Shown one piece after another: positions 38,374 through 48,128 of a DNA stretch of 64,000 nt. The stretch lies in NCBI RefSeq assembly GCF_024746835.1, contig NZ_CP080531.1, positions 1,302,001 through 1,366,000 of the forward strand, given 5' to 3'. The position numbers and the translations under genes are program-made. Every line of letters begins with the position of its first letter. Within the stretch, counting starts at the first letter, position 1. Source of the stretch: Mesorhizobium sp. AR02. GTDB lineage: Bacteria; Pseudomonadota; Alphaproteobacteria; Rhizobiales; Rhizobiaceae. Under the pieces are notes generated by a model that saw only the letters and a list, made by a program, of their open reading frames with translations, was not told where the DNA came from and did not search any database.

Positions 38374-40047
38374 CTACTGGACTTTAAGCTCGCTCCGCTC
38401 GCCGGCCTTGACCGTGAAGGGTGTTTCCTTGTCGGCCTTGTCGGTGGTGAAATTGGTCACGAGCACGTAGTCGCCCGCCGCCAGCGTGGTCTGCATCTTC
38501 TCTCCATAGGCGTAGGTCACCTGCTTGCGCTCGCCCTGGATGTTCTTCTTGGCTTCAAAGATCTTGAAGCCGTCAGCGCCTGGCGCGTCCACCGCCAGGA
38601 CACCCGCGTTCAGCGTCACGTTGACATCGGTCATCTGCCCGACCGTCACGCTGAAGGGCTGTTCCGTGGACACGGCCTGCACATCGACGCCCATCACATA
38701 GTCGCCCGGAGGCAGATCGAACTGGCTGTCGGGGCCGTAGGCGTAGGTCACCTGATCGCGGGTGCCGTCGAGCTTCTTGGCGGCCTTGTACACCTTCCAA
38801 CCCACATCGGTTTCGGCCTTCTCCCCGCCCTGGGTGTAGAAGGCGTTGGCCTTGGCCTTGCCGACACCGACGATGATGTCCTTGTCGACGACCTGGCCGG
38901 CGACAAGCTGCATGGTTTCGCTCGCCTCACCGGCTCCCAGTTTCACGGTGACCTTGGTCTCGCCGGCCGGGACGACGAACTTGACCTCGCCGTAATTGCT
39001 GTCCGACGTGCCGCCGGGATAGGCAATGCTGATCTGCGCATTCCGGTCGACATCGGCGCCGGGCGCCGGCCGCGCGTGGATGGAGAGCTCCGCGGCGTTC
39101 AGGTTGAGCGCCAGCTCTGTTGCCTTGTCCGCCGTCAGCGAAACCTTCTGCTCGGCCTTGGCGCCGCCACTGGTGGCAACGACGATGTAGTTGCCAGCGG
39201 GAACGTGGAACTTGATAGCGTTGTAACCGTAGTTGACATTGTCTCCACCGACACCCTTTGCATCGTCCTTGAAGACTTCATAGTAGACGTCGATCTTCGG
39301 CACCTCGCCGCCCTCTTTCAAGAACGCTTGCGGGATAAGATTGTAGTCGACCTCGGCCGCTTTCGGCGCGGGCGCCGGTGCGGGTTCGGGAGCCGGGGCT
39401 GGTGCCGGCGCAGGGGCTGGTGCCGGCGCAGCCACGGTCTCAACCAGCGCTTCCTGCAGCGCCTTCTCGTCTGAGGCCTGTATGTACTTGCCGCCGGTGT
39501 TGTCGGCGAGGCAGGCAATCTGCTTGCCTTCGTCAGCGGTCAGGCCGAAGCCGACGACGTCGGCCGTGAAATCGACGCCGGACGCCTCGAGTTCCTTGCC
39601 GAGCGCACAGGGGTCGCCACCGCAAGTCTCAAGCCCGTCGGTGATGAGGACGACGGTCGCCTTGTCCTCGGTGTATTTCAGCGCTTCGGCCGCCTGCTTG
39701 ACGGCCGCCGTCAGCGGCGTCTTGCCGAGGAATTTCAGACTGTCGGCGGCATCGGTGATGGCGCTTGCCGAGCCCGCCTGGGGCGGCACGATCAGCTGGA
39801 TATCGTCGCAGCTGCCCTTTTCGCGATGACCATAGGCCATGAAGCCGATCTCGTCGTCGGCGGGAACGGATTGAAGCACGGTTCTCAACGACTCCCGGGC
39901 GATTTCGAGCTTGGGCTTGCCGTCGATCTGCGCCCACATCGAGCCGGAAGCGTCGAGAATGATGATGACCTTGTTTGCGGCAAAGCCGAACGTCGTCATC
40001 GACAAAAGGAGGATCGCCGCAGCGACGCTCCGTGCAAGTCCCACCAT
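38374..40047 (-). CDS. Secreted von Willebrand factor A protein with repeated beta domains
   Basis: A 557-residue exported protein. After a signal peptide ([17 protein letters not shown]) comes a vWA domain with MIDAS motif DASGSMW, TPLTAAV and [13 protein letters not shown] (residues about 24-200). An Ala-Pro repeat hinge (about 206-228) is followed by beta-sandwich modules that repeat patterns such as VTYAYG and [10 protein letters not shown] / [10 protein letters not shown] / [10 protein letters not shown]. These modules resemble carboxypeptidase-regulatory-like folds. It is presumably periplasmic or surface exposed and binds a ligand with a divalent cation. It is transcribed alone; no partner AAA (MoxR) gene is present, unlike Bat operons. 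Confidence 0.85.
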   Translation of the reverse strand: MVGLARSVAAAILLLSMTTFGFAANKVIIILDASGSMWAQIDGKPKLEIARESLRTVLQSVPADDEIGFMAYGHREKGSCDDIQLIVPPQAGSASAITDAADSLKFLGKTPLTAAVKQAAEALKYTEDKATVVLITDGLETCGGDPCALGKELEASGVDFTADVVGFGLTADEGKQIACLADNTGGKYIQASDEKALQEALVETVAAPAPAPAPAPAPAPEPAPAPAPKAAEVDYNLIPQAFLKEGGEVPKIDVYYEVFKDDAKGVGGDNVNYGYNAIKFHVPAGNYIVVATSGGAKAEQKVSLTADKATELALNLNAAELSIHARPAPGADVDRNAQISIAYPGGTSDSNYGEVKFVVPAGETKVTVKLGAGEASETMQLVAGQVVDKDIIVGVGKAKANAFYTQGGEKAETDVGWKVYKAAKKLDGTRDQVTYAYGPDSQFDLPPGDYVMGVDVQAVSTEQPFSVTVGQMTDVNVTLNAGVLAVDAPGADGFKIFEAKKNIQGERKQVTYAYGEKMQTTLAAGDYVLVTNFTTDKADKETPFTVKAGERSELKVQ

Positions 40048-40207
40048 CGAAATCTCCTGAGTAGCCGCCCCGCCTGCTGCCCAAAACTATTTGAGCGCGT
40101 GTCGGGACACAAGCCCGGACGCAACCCTCTCGCTCAGGCGCCAACCGGTGGAGCAGGCCTGAAGCCTTCGTGCTCGACGATGGCACGGTATCGGGCATCC
40201 AAGCGGC

Positions 40208-41227
40208 TCAGTAGGTGGTGCGGCGCTCTTCCGAGGGCGGCCTGCCAAACTGCAGCCGGTAGCTCTGGGCGAAATAGGAATGCGAGGTGAAGCCGGTCGC
40301 GATCGCCACATCGAGGATCGGCATGTTGGTCTGGCGCAGCAATTCGCGCGCCCGCTCCAGCCGCAACCGCATGTAATAGCGGCCAGGCGTGACATTGAGG
40401 TGGCGCAGGAACAGGCGCTCCACCTGACGCACCGAAAGGCCGGCCGACTTGGCGAGCTGCACCGCCGACAGCGGTTCGTCGAGATGGTCGGCCATCAGTT
40501 CGACGATGCGCCTGAGCTTCTCCGACTTGCCGGTCAGGTCGCGTTCCGGCCCGACGCGCTGGCGGTCGCCCGCCGAGCGGATGCGCTCGTGCTGGAACTG
40601 GTTGGCGACACCATTGGCGAGATTCGAGCCGAAATCGCCGCGCACGATCTCCAGCATCAGGTCGATCGAGGTGGTGCCGCCGGCGCAGGTGTAGCGCTTG
40701 CGGTCGATCTCGAAGACATTGCCGGTGCAGTTGATGTCGGGGAAGCGCTCCATGAAGCCGGCGCGGTTTTCCCAATGGATGGTGCAGCGGTAGCCGTCGA
40801 GTTGCCCCGCCTCGGCCAGCAAGTAGGAACCGACCGACAGCGCACCGAGCGCGTTGCCGCGCCGGCCCCAGCTGCGCAGCGCCGCCAGCACCTTGCTCTT
40901 GCCGGGGAATTCCGTCGTCAGGCCGACCGAGACGAAGAGGATGTCGACCGGCGGCAGGTCGGCGACGGCATAGTCGATCTTGAGCGGCAGACCGTTGGAC
41001 GCCATCACCGGATCGCCATCGGCCGACACCGTGGTCCAGCCATAGAAATCGCGGCCGAGCAGACGGTTCGCCGAACGGAACGTGTCGATGGCGGCGGCCA
41101 GCGAGAACATGGAAAACTTGTCGACCAGCAGGAAGGCGAACTGCCGGCCACCTTGGACGGGATCAGTCGTGACCGGCCGTTCCGGGGAAATGGTGGGGTT
41201 CGGCAAAACTGGCGCTTTCAGGGTCAA
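40208..41227 (-). CDS. GlxA-family AraC-type regulator (GbdR-like)
   Basis: A 339-residue regulator with an N-terminal DJ-1/PfpI-like domain (residues about 25-200, with GYRCTIHWENRAGFMERFPD) and a C-terminal AraC helix-turn-helix pair (about 235-330, LSVRQVERLFLRHLNVTPGRYYMRLRLERARELL and ATGFTSHSYFAQSYRLQFGRPP). The position of the DJ-1 nucleophile elbow reads ALSVGSYLL, with Ser instead of Cys, so the domain should sense rather than catalyse. The sequence around the HWEN motif is like GbdR/CdhR regulators of choline, betaine and carnitine catabolism; no such genes are adjacent. It follows folD by 7 bp and may be cotranscribed with it. Confidence 0.85.
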   Translation of the reverse strand: MTLKAPVLPNPTISPERPVTTDPVQGGRQFAFLLVDKFSMFSLAAAIDTFRSANRLLGRDFYGWTTVSADGDPVMASNGLPLKIDYAVADLPPVDILFVSVGLTTEFPGKSKVLAALRSWGRRGNALGALSVGSYLLAEAGQLDGYRCTIHWENRAGFMERFPDINCTGNVFEIDRKRYTCAGGTTSIDLMLEIVRGDFGSNLANGVANQFQHERIRSAGDRQRVGPERDLTGKSEKLRRIVELMADHLDEPLSAVQLAKSAGLSVRQVERLFLRHLNVTPGRYYMRLRLERARELLRQTNMPILDVAIATGFTSHSYFAQSYRLQFGRPPSEERRTTY

Positions 41228-41234
41228 CCCAGGC

Positions 41235-42128
41235 TCAGAAGGAGGGCCGCTTCAATCCGGCCGCAAGGTAGGCAGAAGCTAACGTATTGGCCATCAGCAT
41301 GGCAATGGTCATCGGCCCGACGCCGCCGGGCACCGGCGTGATGGCGCCGGCTTCCTTGGCCGCCTCGGCATAGGCGACATCGCCGACGAGGCGCGATTTG
41401 CCCTCGCCCTTCTCGGGTGCGGGAATGCGGTTGATGCCGACATCGATGACGGTGGCGCCAGGCTTGACCCAATCCCCCTTGATCATTTCCGGCCGGCCGA
41501 CGGCGGCGACAAGAATGTCGGCGGTGCGGGCAAGCGCCGGCAGGTCTTTTGTACGGCTGTGGGCGATGGTGACGGTGCAGTTGGCGGCAAGCAGCAGGTT
41601 GGCCATCGGCTTGCCGACGATGTTGGAGCGGCCGACGACGACGGCGTTGAGGCCGGACAGATCCTTGCCGCGCACGCGCTCGATCAGCAGCATCGAGCCG
41701 GCCGGCGTGCAGGGAACAAAGGCGGTGTCGAGTTCGCCGGTACCGAGCTTGCCGACATTGATGAAATGGAACCCGTCGACGTCCTTCTCTGGTGCGATCG
41801 TCTGGATGATCTTGCCGGCATCGATATGGGCGGGAAGCGGCAACTGAACCAGAATGCCGTTGATTGCCGGATCGGCGTTAAGGTCGCCGATGATCTTGAG
41901 CAGTGCCTCCTCGGAGGTCTCCGCCGGCAGCGTGTGCTGGAGCGAATGAAAGCCGCATTCCTTGGCGGTGCGCGACTTGGAAGCGACATAGACCTGGCTT
42001 GCCGGATCCTCGCCGACGATGACGACGGCCAGACCAGGCTTGGCCTTGGCGACCAGCTCGGCGGTCAGGGTCTTGACCGTCCGCACCACATCCTCGGCAA
42101 CGCTCTTTCCGTCAATCACTTCGGCCAT
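41235..42128 (-). CDS. folD: Bifunctional methylenetetrahydrofolate dehydrogenase/cyclohydrolase
   Basis: A 297-residue enzyme interconverting 5,10-methylene-, 5,10-methenyl- and 10-formyl-tetrahydrofolate (EC 1.5.1.5, 3.5.4.9). Signatures are [22 protein letters not shown] with the catalytic Lys, [35 protein letters not shown] and [15 protein letters not shown]. It feeds one-carbon units to purines and, through MetF, to MetH, which is 13 kb away. The GlxA-type regulator follows 7 bp downstream. Confidence 0.97.
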   Translation of the reverse strand: MAEVIDGKSVAEDVVRTVKTLTAELVAKAKPGLAVVIVGEDPASQVYVASKSRTAKECGFHSLQHTLPAETSEEALLKIIGDLNADPAINGILVQLPLPAHIDAGKIIQTIAPEKDVDGFHFINVGKLGTGELDTAFVPCTPAGSMLLIERVRGKDLSGLNAVVVGRSNIVGKPMANLLLAANCTVTIAHSRTKDLPALARTADILVAAVGRPEMIKGDWVKPGATVIDVGINRIPAPEKGEGKSRLVGDVAYAEAAKEAGAITPVPGGVGPMTIAMLMANTLASAYLAAGLKRPSF

Positions 42129-42311
42129 GAACCATCCTCAACACTGTTTCGCCCAACGCCGCTTTCGGGAATAGAATGCCGCGGCGGCGGCACCATGCAG
42201 CGCGGCATTGTCACGAAAATTCCAGTACGCAATCCCGCCAAAGCGCCGTCCCATGCCGTTTACGCGAAAACCGGGATGGTTTTGTTCGGCCTCGGCAATG
42301 TATCTTGTGGC

Positions 42312-44879
42312 TCAGAAGTAGCGGCGGCGGGAGCGGCTCTCGGTGAGTTCGCGGACCGCCTCGCGGAATTCGCGCAGGCTGGCGCGAATTTCCTCGATCG
42401 GCGCCTGTTCGGCGCTTTCCTCTACCGGCGAAGGCTCACCCGGTGGCTGGGCTGGATAGGCCGATGGTTGCGGCGGAGCGGGCTGCTGATATGGCACATG
42501 CCCGGCATAGGGCGCCATGGCCTGTGTATAGGGGGAACCTGCCGGCGGCTGCGGCTGCCAAGGCTGCATCTGCGGATAGCCCGCCTGCTGTGCAGGGGGA
42601 TAGGGCGGCGGAGCCGGATAAATGGGCGGCGGCATCAGGGGCGACCGCGACGGCGGCCCCATCGGCCCCGAATAAGTGGCATCGAAGGCTGGCGGGAAAG
42701 GCGGCCGCGCATAGCCCGACGGCCGAGGCATGAAGGCGGAATCCGGGTTCGGGACGCCGGAGGATATGGCAGCGTCCGCCGGCTGCGTGTTTCCACTAAA
42801 GGCGGCGAACTCGTCGTTGTCCGCCTCTGTGGAGGGCTTGCGGGACAAGGCATTGCGCAGCTTCGCCATGAGCACGGCGATACGCCCGGGCCGTTCGACG
42901 GGAGCGGCTTCGGCCTGTGCCAAGGGCGGTGGTGATGCAGGCGGCAGCGATGCAGGTGGCGGAGGCGGAGGCACCGGCGCTGCCGGCATTGGTGGCGCAG
43001 GCGGCGGCGCGGCACGGAATGCCTGCTCCTCAAGAGGCGCCTTGCGGTCGCGGCGCGAGCGCGAGTTCGCTGTCTCGCGCAGGCTCTCGTAGGCCCCACG
43101 CATGGCGCCAAGGCCAACGCCAGAGGCAAAGCCGAGCAGCAGGCCGGCAAGTGCCATCAAGGCTCGCGACGGCCCCTTGGCCTCGAGCGGCGCAAAAGCC
43201 TTGGAGATCACGTTCATATTGGCGGTGTTGATGTCTTTCTGCTCGCCGGTCTCCTTGGCGCGCAGCAGATATTGTTCGTAGACGGAGCGCTTGGCGGCGG
43301 CCTCGCGCTCCAGTTCACGCATCGACACCAGATCGTTGTTGACGTCGCCGCTGCGGACCTTGAGCTGGGCAAGGCGGGAGGAGAGATCCTGCTCGAGCTG
43401 GACAGCGCGTTTCAGATCGACCTGCAGCGAGGAGGCGATGCGGCGCAATTCGCCAGCGATGCGGTCGCGCGCGCCGGCGATCTGTGCGTTGAGCGCCTGG
43501 AGTTCAGGATGGCGCGGGCCAAGCCGGATGGCGGCACGGTCGGCCTCCTGCTTGAGCGTGGCATATTGCGAGCGCAGATCGCTCATCGTGTTGGAGTTGA
43601 TCTCTTCCGGCAAGGTCCCGGAGAGAACTGAATTGACGTCGATCGAGCGCGCCGAAGCCGCCCTCGCATTCAGCTCCAGCGTGCGGGCGCGGGCAACCGA
43701 GAGCTGTTCGTTGAGCTTCAGCATCTCGTCGTCGCTGATCAAATGGCCCTGTGCGTCGACAAGATCATGCGAGGCCCTGAACTCCTCGACCTTGCGCTCG
43801 GCCACCTCGACGCCCTTGCGCAGTTCATCGAGCCTTGCCGTCAGTTCATCGGTTGCGCGGCCGGCCGTATCCGACTGGATCTGACCAAAGGTCTGCAGGA
43901 ACACGTCCGTCATCGTGTTGGCGATGAGAGCCGATTTCTCGCCATTCTGCGTGATCGCACTGACGGTGATGACGAAAGTCTTGCCACCGCGCTCGACCGA
44001 GAGGCTTTCGGCCAGATTGCCGACGGCAAGCGCGCGCCGGCGAACCTCGTCGGCGCCGCTCGGGCCATCCTGGTGCGGAAGAATCGAGCGAATGAGAGAC
44101 CGGATGCCGAGGCCGCCGGCACCCTGGCCGTTGAATTCCGGATCGTTGGCCAGGTTGAGCTTGTCGACGACCTTGTTCAAGACCGTGCCGGAGGTCAGCA
44201 CCCTGACCTGGTTTTCGACGATGGCGAGCGTGGCGTCGGAGGCGACCACATTCTGGGTGAGGTCGCGGTCGGTGAGCTTGAGGTCGCGCGGATCGACGAT
44301 CAGTTCGGCGGTGGCTTCATATTTTTTCGGCGTCGACAGCGCGATGGCGATGCCGAGTCCGGCACCTATCAGCGTCGTCGTGATGATCAGCAGCTTCGAC
44401 CTGGCAATGCCGCGCACCACCTGCATCGGATCGATCAGCGGCTTCCACTGCTGATCATCCCTGCGATCGCTAAAGGACGCATTCGCTTCGCCCCCATAGC
44501 GGGATCCAGAGGTCTCATGAGACCGAGCACTGCCGGACGGTTCTTCAGCGGCCGACCGTGCGTACGGCGTGGCCGGCGGCAGATCGCTGGTGCCGGTGTC
44601 GTCCTGCGAGCGCCAGGCGTCGTCCTGTGTAGCCGCTTCCGGCTGCTCATCCGACTGGAATCGTTCTGTTCCGGCGGCAGCGGATGGCGTTGGGTTCGTC
44701 CGCGCCTCACGCCGGGAGCGGGCAAGGCGATGGCGCGTGGCGGCATCCTCGCGCCAGGCCGAATCCGCCCGGTCCCCTATCGAGACCAGGGACGCGTCAT
44801 CCTCACCGCGCATGGCCTGGCCGAGCGCCAGCAATGAACGCTCGCGCCTCCAGTCTTCACGGTTTTCCCTGTCGACCAT
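42312..44879 (-). CDS. Wzz/ExoP-like polysaccharide co-polymerase without kinase domain
   Basis: An 855-residue inner-membrane protein. Residues 1-160 are polar and disordered. Helix 1 (LLIITTTLIGAGLGIAIAL) spans about 162-182, followed by the Wzz domain (YEATAELIVDPRDLKLTDRD), a periplasmic coiled coil with the GNVR-type region (about 380-560) and helix 2 (LAGLLLGFASGVGLGAM) near 575-597. In place of the BY-kinase of ExoP/Wzc there is a roughly 220-residue Pro/Ala/Gln-rich tail with no Walker motif. Such proteins set chain length in Wzx/Wzy polysaccharide systems. It is divergent from the flippase gene. A separate kinase, if any, lies outside the window. Confidence 0.87.
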   Translation of the reverse strand: MVDRENREDWRRERSLLALGQAMRGEDDASLVSIGDRADSAWREDAATRHRLARSRREARTNPTPSAAAGTERFQSDEQPEAATQDDAWRSQDDTGTSDLPPATPYARSAAEEPSGSARSHETSGSRYGGEANASFSDRRDDQQWKPLIDPMQVVRGIARSKLLIITTTLIGAGLGIAIALSTPKKYEATAELIVDPRDLKLTDRDLTQNVVASDATLAIVENQVRVLTSGTVLNKVVDKLNLANDPEFNGQGAGGLGIRSLIRSILPHQDGPSGADEVRRRALAVGNLAESLSVERGGKTFVITVSAITQNGEKSALIANTMTDVFLQTFGQIQSDTAGRATDELTARLDELRKGVEVAERKVEEFRASHDLVDAQGHLISDDEMLKLNEQLSVARARTLELNARAASARSIDVNSVLSGTLPEEINSNTMSDLRSQYATLKQEADRAAIRLGPRHPELQALNAQIAGARDRIAGELRRIASSLQVDLKRAVQLEQDLSSRLAQLKVRSGDVNNDLVSMRELEREAAAKRSVYEQYLLRAKETGEQKDINTANMNVISKAFAPLEAKGPSRALMALAGLLLGFASGVGLGAMRGAYESLRETANSRSRRDRKAPLEEQAFRAAPPPAPPMPAAPVPPPPPPASLPPASPPPLAQAEAAPVERPGRIAVLMAKLRNALSRKPSTEADNDEFAAFSGNTQPADAAISSGVPNPDSAFMPRPSGYARPPFPPAFDATYSGPMGPPSRSPLMPPPIYPAPPPYPPAQQAGYPQMQPWQPQPPAGSPYTQAMAPYAGHVPYQQPAPPQPSAYPAQPPGEPSPVEESAEQAPIEEIRASLREFREAVRELTESRSRRRYF

Positions 44880-45063
44880 TGTCTTGGAGCTTCACTCTTT
44901 GGCCGCTTGGCAGCGGCGGTCGGCTATTCGTTAAGTCACGCTAAACAAGCATAGGAAACAAAAGGTTAATTTTGGCAGGCCGGCGTGTAAGCTTTTCATA
45001 ACCTCAAGTGCTGGAATTTCAGCGCATCCGGGCCTCAAAACGGCACGTTAAGCTTTGCCGCCT

Positions 45064-46374
45064 ATGGCTTCCCCAGACATGACCGAAGCTCGCGGCATAC
45101 CGCAAAGGCGCACTTTCGCCCGGATCGGCACTTTCGTGGCCGAGCGACGGGGGCTGGTGCGCGACTATTTTTCTGCGATCAGCGGCGCCGGCGGGCGACT
45201 GGTGTTTTCACTCGCCTATTTCATCGCGCTCGCCAACACGCTGTCCATCTCCGAATTCGGCATGTTCGCCACCGCTTCGGCGGCCGGCGTGATGCTGTCG
45301 CGGATCCTGGCCTTCGGTTTTATCTCGGCGCTCTATCGCACCGCCACCATCCGCCCCAACCTGATCGGCACCTTCACCGCCGGCTTCCTGCTGCTCGGCA
45401 TCGTCTCGCTGCCGCTGCTGGCCGCGGCCTCGTTCGGCGTCTACCTGATCTTCTTCGCTGGCACCGTGCCGCTGTCGGTGTTTTCGGCGATCGTCTTTGC
45501 CGAAGCATTGTTGTGGCGGCCGGTGGAGGTGGCCCTGATCGTCAACAACGGGTTGGGCAAGTTCGGCCGTGCGGCCGTACTGGCGATCCTGGCGACGGCG
45601 CTGCGGGCGCTTGGCGCGGTGTTGTTCATGGTCTCGGCGCAGCACAGCATCTGGGTGTGGTCGTGGTTCTATATCGGTGCCAACGCCGCCTCGTTGCTTC
45701 TGGCTTTCGGCTGGTTCTATCCGCGCCAAAGGTTGCGGCTGCGCATCGAACTTTATCTCAGGCGGCTTGCCGATTCCCTCTACGTTGCCGGCGCCGAAAT
45801 CCTGTTCTACCTGCAATCGGAATTCGACAAGCTGCTGGTGCTGGCGATCGGCGGCCCGCATCTGGCCGGTATCTATGCCATCATCATGCGGCTGGTCGAC
45901 CTGACCGCGATCCCGATCCGCACCTTCTCGATGATGCTGGTGCAGCGCATGATGCGCGCGCCGGACCTGTTGTCGCGGCTGACGGTCAAGAGCGGCATAG
46001 AGGGCGGCGTTTTCCTCGTTTCGACGCTGGCGCTGCTGGCACTTGGCATCGTGCTGCATTTCTTCCCCAACGCGCTCGGCAGGAATGTCTCCGAGGCCGC
46101 ACCGCTGGTGGCGCTGGCGATCTGCGTTCCGGGCTTGCGCAATCTGGTCGAATACCAGGCCGAGCTTCTCTTCGCGCGCGGCCAGACGCTGGTGCGGGCG
46201 CTCAATCTCGGTCTGCTCGCCGCATTGAAGGCGCTGCTGCTGACCTATGTGCTGACGACCATCTCCGATACGTCGAAGCTGGTTCTGTCACTCAACATCG
46301 TCTTCCTGCTGCTCTATCTCGCCTCGATGCTGCTGACTTATTCGGCAATGCGCAAGCCGGCGAAGGCGATCTGA
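45064..46374 (+). CDS. Wzx-type polysaccharide flippase
   Basis: A 436-residue membrane protein with about 12 helices of the oligosaccharide flippase/MATE-like superfamily: LVFSLAYFIALANTLSISEFGMFATASA at the first helices, YLQSEFDKLLVLAIGGPHLAGIYAI in the middle and a run of helices to YLASMLLTYS. It should move lipid-linked repeat units to the periplasmic face for polymerisation. The frame can open at TTG 45055, but ATG 45064 is the natural start. It lies opposite the Wzz-like gene, inside the glycosyltransferase cluster. Confidence 0.85.
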   Translation: MASPDMTEARGIPQRRTFARIGTFVAERRGLVRDYFSAISGAGGRLVFSLAYFIALANTLSISEFGMFATASAAGVMLSRILAFGFISALYRTATIRPNLIGTFTAGFLLLGIVSLPLLAAASFGVYLIFFAGTVPLSVFSAIVFAEALLWRPVEVALIVNNGLGKFGRAAVLAILATALRALGAVLFMVSAQHSIWVWSWFYIGANAASLLLAFGWFYPRQRLRLRIELYLRRLADSLYVAGAEILFYLQSEFDKLLVLAIGGPHLAGIYAIIMRLVDLTAIPIRTFSMMLVQRMMRAPDLLSRLTVKSGIEGGVFLVSTLALLALGIVLHFFPNALGRNVSEAAPLVALAICVPGLRNLVEYQAELLFARGQTLVRALNLGLLAALKALLLTYVLTTISDTSKLVLSLNIVFLLLYLASMLLTYSAMRKPAKAI

Positions 46375-46413
46375 ATTCAGGTGAGGCCGGCCTGACCTGG
46401 ATTCCTGCGCAGG

Positions 46414-47337
46414 CTAATCCAGCCCGATCAGGCGGCGGATGCGGCCGATATCGGTGCCGATGAAGGATTGCATGCCGATCGCCACCTGCTCCGGCGCCAT
46501 GCCGGCAACGAAGCGGCGGAACTCGTCGTCCGACAGCGCTTTGCCCGTCCAGTGGACACGGCAGAATTCTTCCGAACCGTGGAAGTGGCCGGCTCCGTCG
46601 AGCAGATCGTCGACATAGCGGCCATAGATCATGCATTCGGAGAATCTGCGCGCCGAGCCGACGACCTCGACCCAGTCGCGGCCATGCACCTTCTCGATCC
46701 GGCCGCACATGGCAAGCACGGTGTCGCGGCGCCAGGCGATCAGCGTCGAAATGTAATCGTGGACCGACGTCCGGGACGGGTCGATGCCGAGCGCCGAACC
46801 CGCATTGCGCGACCAGATGCGATGCTCGTCATGCCCCTCATCCGCAAGCACGCCGTCGCGGCGGAACAACCGCGCCTTGCCGTCGCGCCAGAAGGCGGCG
46901 CAGTCGAACGCCTTCAGGAAAGCAACGTCGGAATCGCAGAAGACCAGAACGTCTTCCCTGGCATGCGCCGCGATGGCGATGCGGCGCAACTGCTGCACGT
47001 GCCAGCCGCGCAGTGGTTGGGTCTTCAGGCTGAGCCAGACACGCCGGCGAAACAGGCTGAGGGGATCGTCGAAGGCGCGCAGCCAGCGCGGCAGCAGGTC
47101 CCGCTCATCGACAACGGTGCGCCGGTCTGTCTCCAATTGACGGAAGAGCGCGACATCGCGATGTTCGACCAGGATGTAATGGTGCGCCGCGCCTGAGACA
47201 TGCCGGTCGAGGGTCTCGCACAACAGCCGGCAGCGCTCGAAGTCCGGCGCGTAGCTTGCCGTTACCACCGCGGCCGTCGGCGTCTTCGGCAACAGACCGG
47301 GGCCGGCAAGAGCGTCTGGAACGAACCGCTTGTTCAA
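46414..47337 (-). CDS. Glycosyltransferase-like protein (DUF6492 type)
   Basis: About 307 residues. AAVVTASYAPDFERCRLLCETLDRH near the N-terminus and VLVFCDSDVAFLKAFD near residue 130 look like the nucleotide-sugar fold and DxD-like metal motif of a GT-A enzyme; WSRNAGSALGI and EEFCRVHWTGKAL follow. I place it with the DUF6492 family often found in polysaccharide clusters. The start is uncertain: TTG 47337 overlaps the upstream gene stop as TTGA and has GGAGAG five bases before it; ATG 47373 and 47394 are in frame but overlap more of that gene. It is last of a three-gene minus-strand block. Confidence 0.72.
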   Translation of the reverse strand: MNKRFVPDALAGPGLLPKTPTAAVVTASYAPDFERCRLLCETLDRHVSGAAHHYILVEHRDVALFRQLETDRRTVVDERDLLPRWLRAFDDPLSLFRRRVWLSLKTQPLRGWHVQQLRRIAIAAHAREDVLVFCDSDVAFLKAFDCAAFWRDGKARLFRRDGVLADEGHDEHRIWSRNAGSALGIDPSRTSVHDYISTLIAWRRDTVLAMCGRIEKVHGRDWVEVVGSARRFSECMIYGRYVDDLLDGAGHFHGSEEFCRVHWTGKALSDDEFRRFVAGMAPEQVAIGMQSFIGTDIGRIRRLIGLD

Positions 47338-48128
47338 CGAAGCTCTCCGGCGGCTTCGGCTCCACGCGACCATCTCTGTTTGACGACCCGCCACAGGAAC
47401 ACGGGATTACCAACCACGTAGCGGCGCCAGAGCCGGCCCGGCTCGACCGCCAGCCGGAACAGCCATTCCAGGCGCAGGCGGCGCATCCATAGCGGCGCGC
47501 GCGGCACCGAGCCGCTCAGGAAATCGAGCAGCGCGCCGACCGCGACCGGCATGGTGCAATGGCGTTCGTCGATATGGCGCGCGATCCACAGTTCCTGGCG
47601 CGGCACGCCCATGGCAACCAGCAGCATGTCAGGCCGCAACGATGCTATCCGGCCGATGATCTCCGGCTCCTGCGCGGCGGAGAAATAGCCGTCATGAATG
47701 ACCACGAAATTGTGCTGCACGGCAAGGGCGGCCAGCTTGACCGACGCCGCCTCGGCGTTGACACGCGTCGCGCCGAGCAGCCCGACGGTCAGCGGCCGCG
47801 TCGAGGCCTGCAGGAAGGCCGGGACGAAATCGGTGCCGTTGAGATTGTCCGGAAATGGCGCGCCATAGAGAATCTTGGCGGCGAGATCGACGCCGATGCC
47901 GTCCGGCAGGATCAGGAAATCGTCGAGCGCCTTGGCGAAGACCGGGTCGGTACAGGCGATGTTGGCATTGTGGGCGTTGAGAAAACTGACCTTGGTGAAG
48001 CGCCGTTCGGCAATCAGCCGGTTCAGCAGAGCGATCGCATCATCCCAGCGGATGGCGAGCACCGAGATGCCGAGGATCGACTTCAGGCTGTCGAGGCCGA
48101 AGGCGGCGCGGGCGGTGTGCATATTCAT
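47334..48128 (-). CDS. WecG/TagA/CpsF-family glycosyltransferase
   Basis: A 264-residue GT26 enzyme. Family blocks are SFLNAHNANIACTDPVFAKAL, ILPDGIGVDLAAKILYG, VGLLGATRVNAEAASVKLA and LVAMGVPRQELWIARHI, then a C-terminal amphipathic region WMRRLRLEWLFRLAVEPGRLWRRYV that attaches it to the membrane. Members add a sugar (often N-acetylmannosaminuronate or glucose) to a lipid-linked primer. HfsJ of the Caulobacter holdfast cluster belongs to this family. GGAGG precedes the ATG by seven bases, and that ATG overlaps the stop of the GT4 gene as ATGA. Confidence 0.9.
   Translation of the reverse strand: MNMHTARAAFGLDSLKSILGISVLAIRWDDAIALLNRLIAERRFTKVSFLNAHNANIACTDPVFAKALDDFLILPDGIGVDLAAKILYGAPFPDNLNGTDFVPAFLQASTRPLTVGLLGATRVNAEAASVKLAALAVQHNFVVIHDGYFSAAQEPEIIGRIASLRPDMLLVAMGVPRQELWIARHIDERHCTMPVAVGALLDFLSGSVPRAPLWMRRLRLEWLFRLAVEPGRLWRRYVVGNPVFLWRVVKQRWSRGAEAAGELR

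Noticed and set aside
38374..40047. Bat/MoxR-type operon
   Set aside because: The VWA gene has no AAA ATPase or DUF58 neighbour and is flanked by edd and an unrelated regulator.
42230..42300. Possible terminator AAAACC-GGGAT-GGTTTT downstream of the Wzz-like gene
   Set aside because: The stem is short and AT-rich and is not followed by a T-run; not strong enough to call.
45208..46059. Long minus-strand open frame opposite the flippase gene
   Set aside because: Its protein is a low-complexity Arg/Gln/His-rich product of antisense reading in GC-rich DNA; the flippase frame has clear membrane helices.
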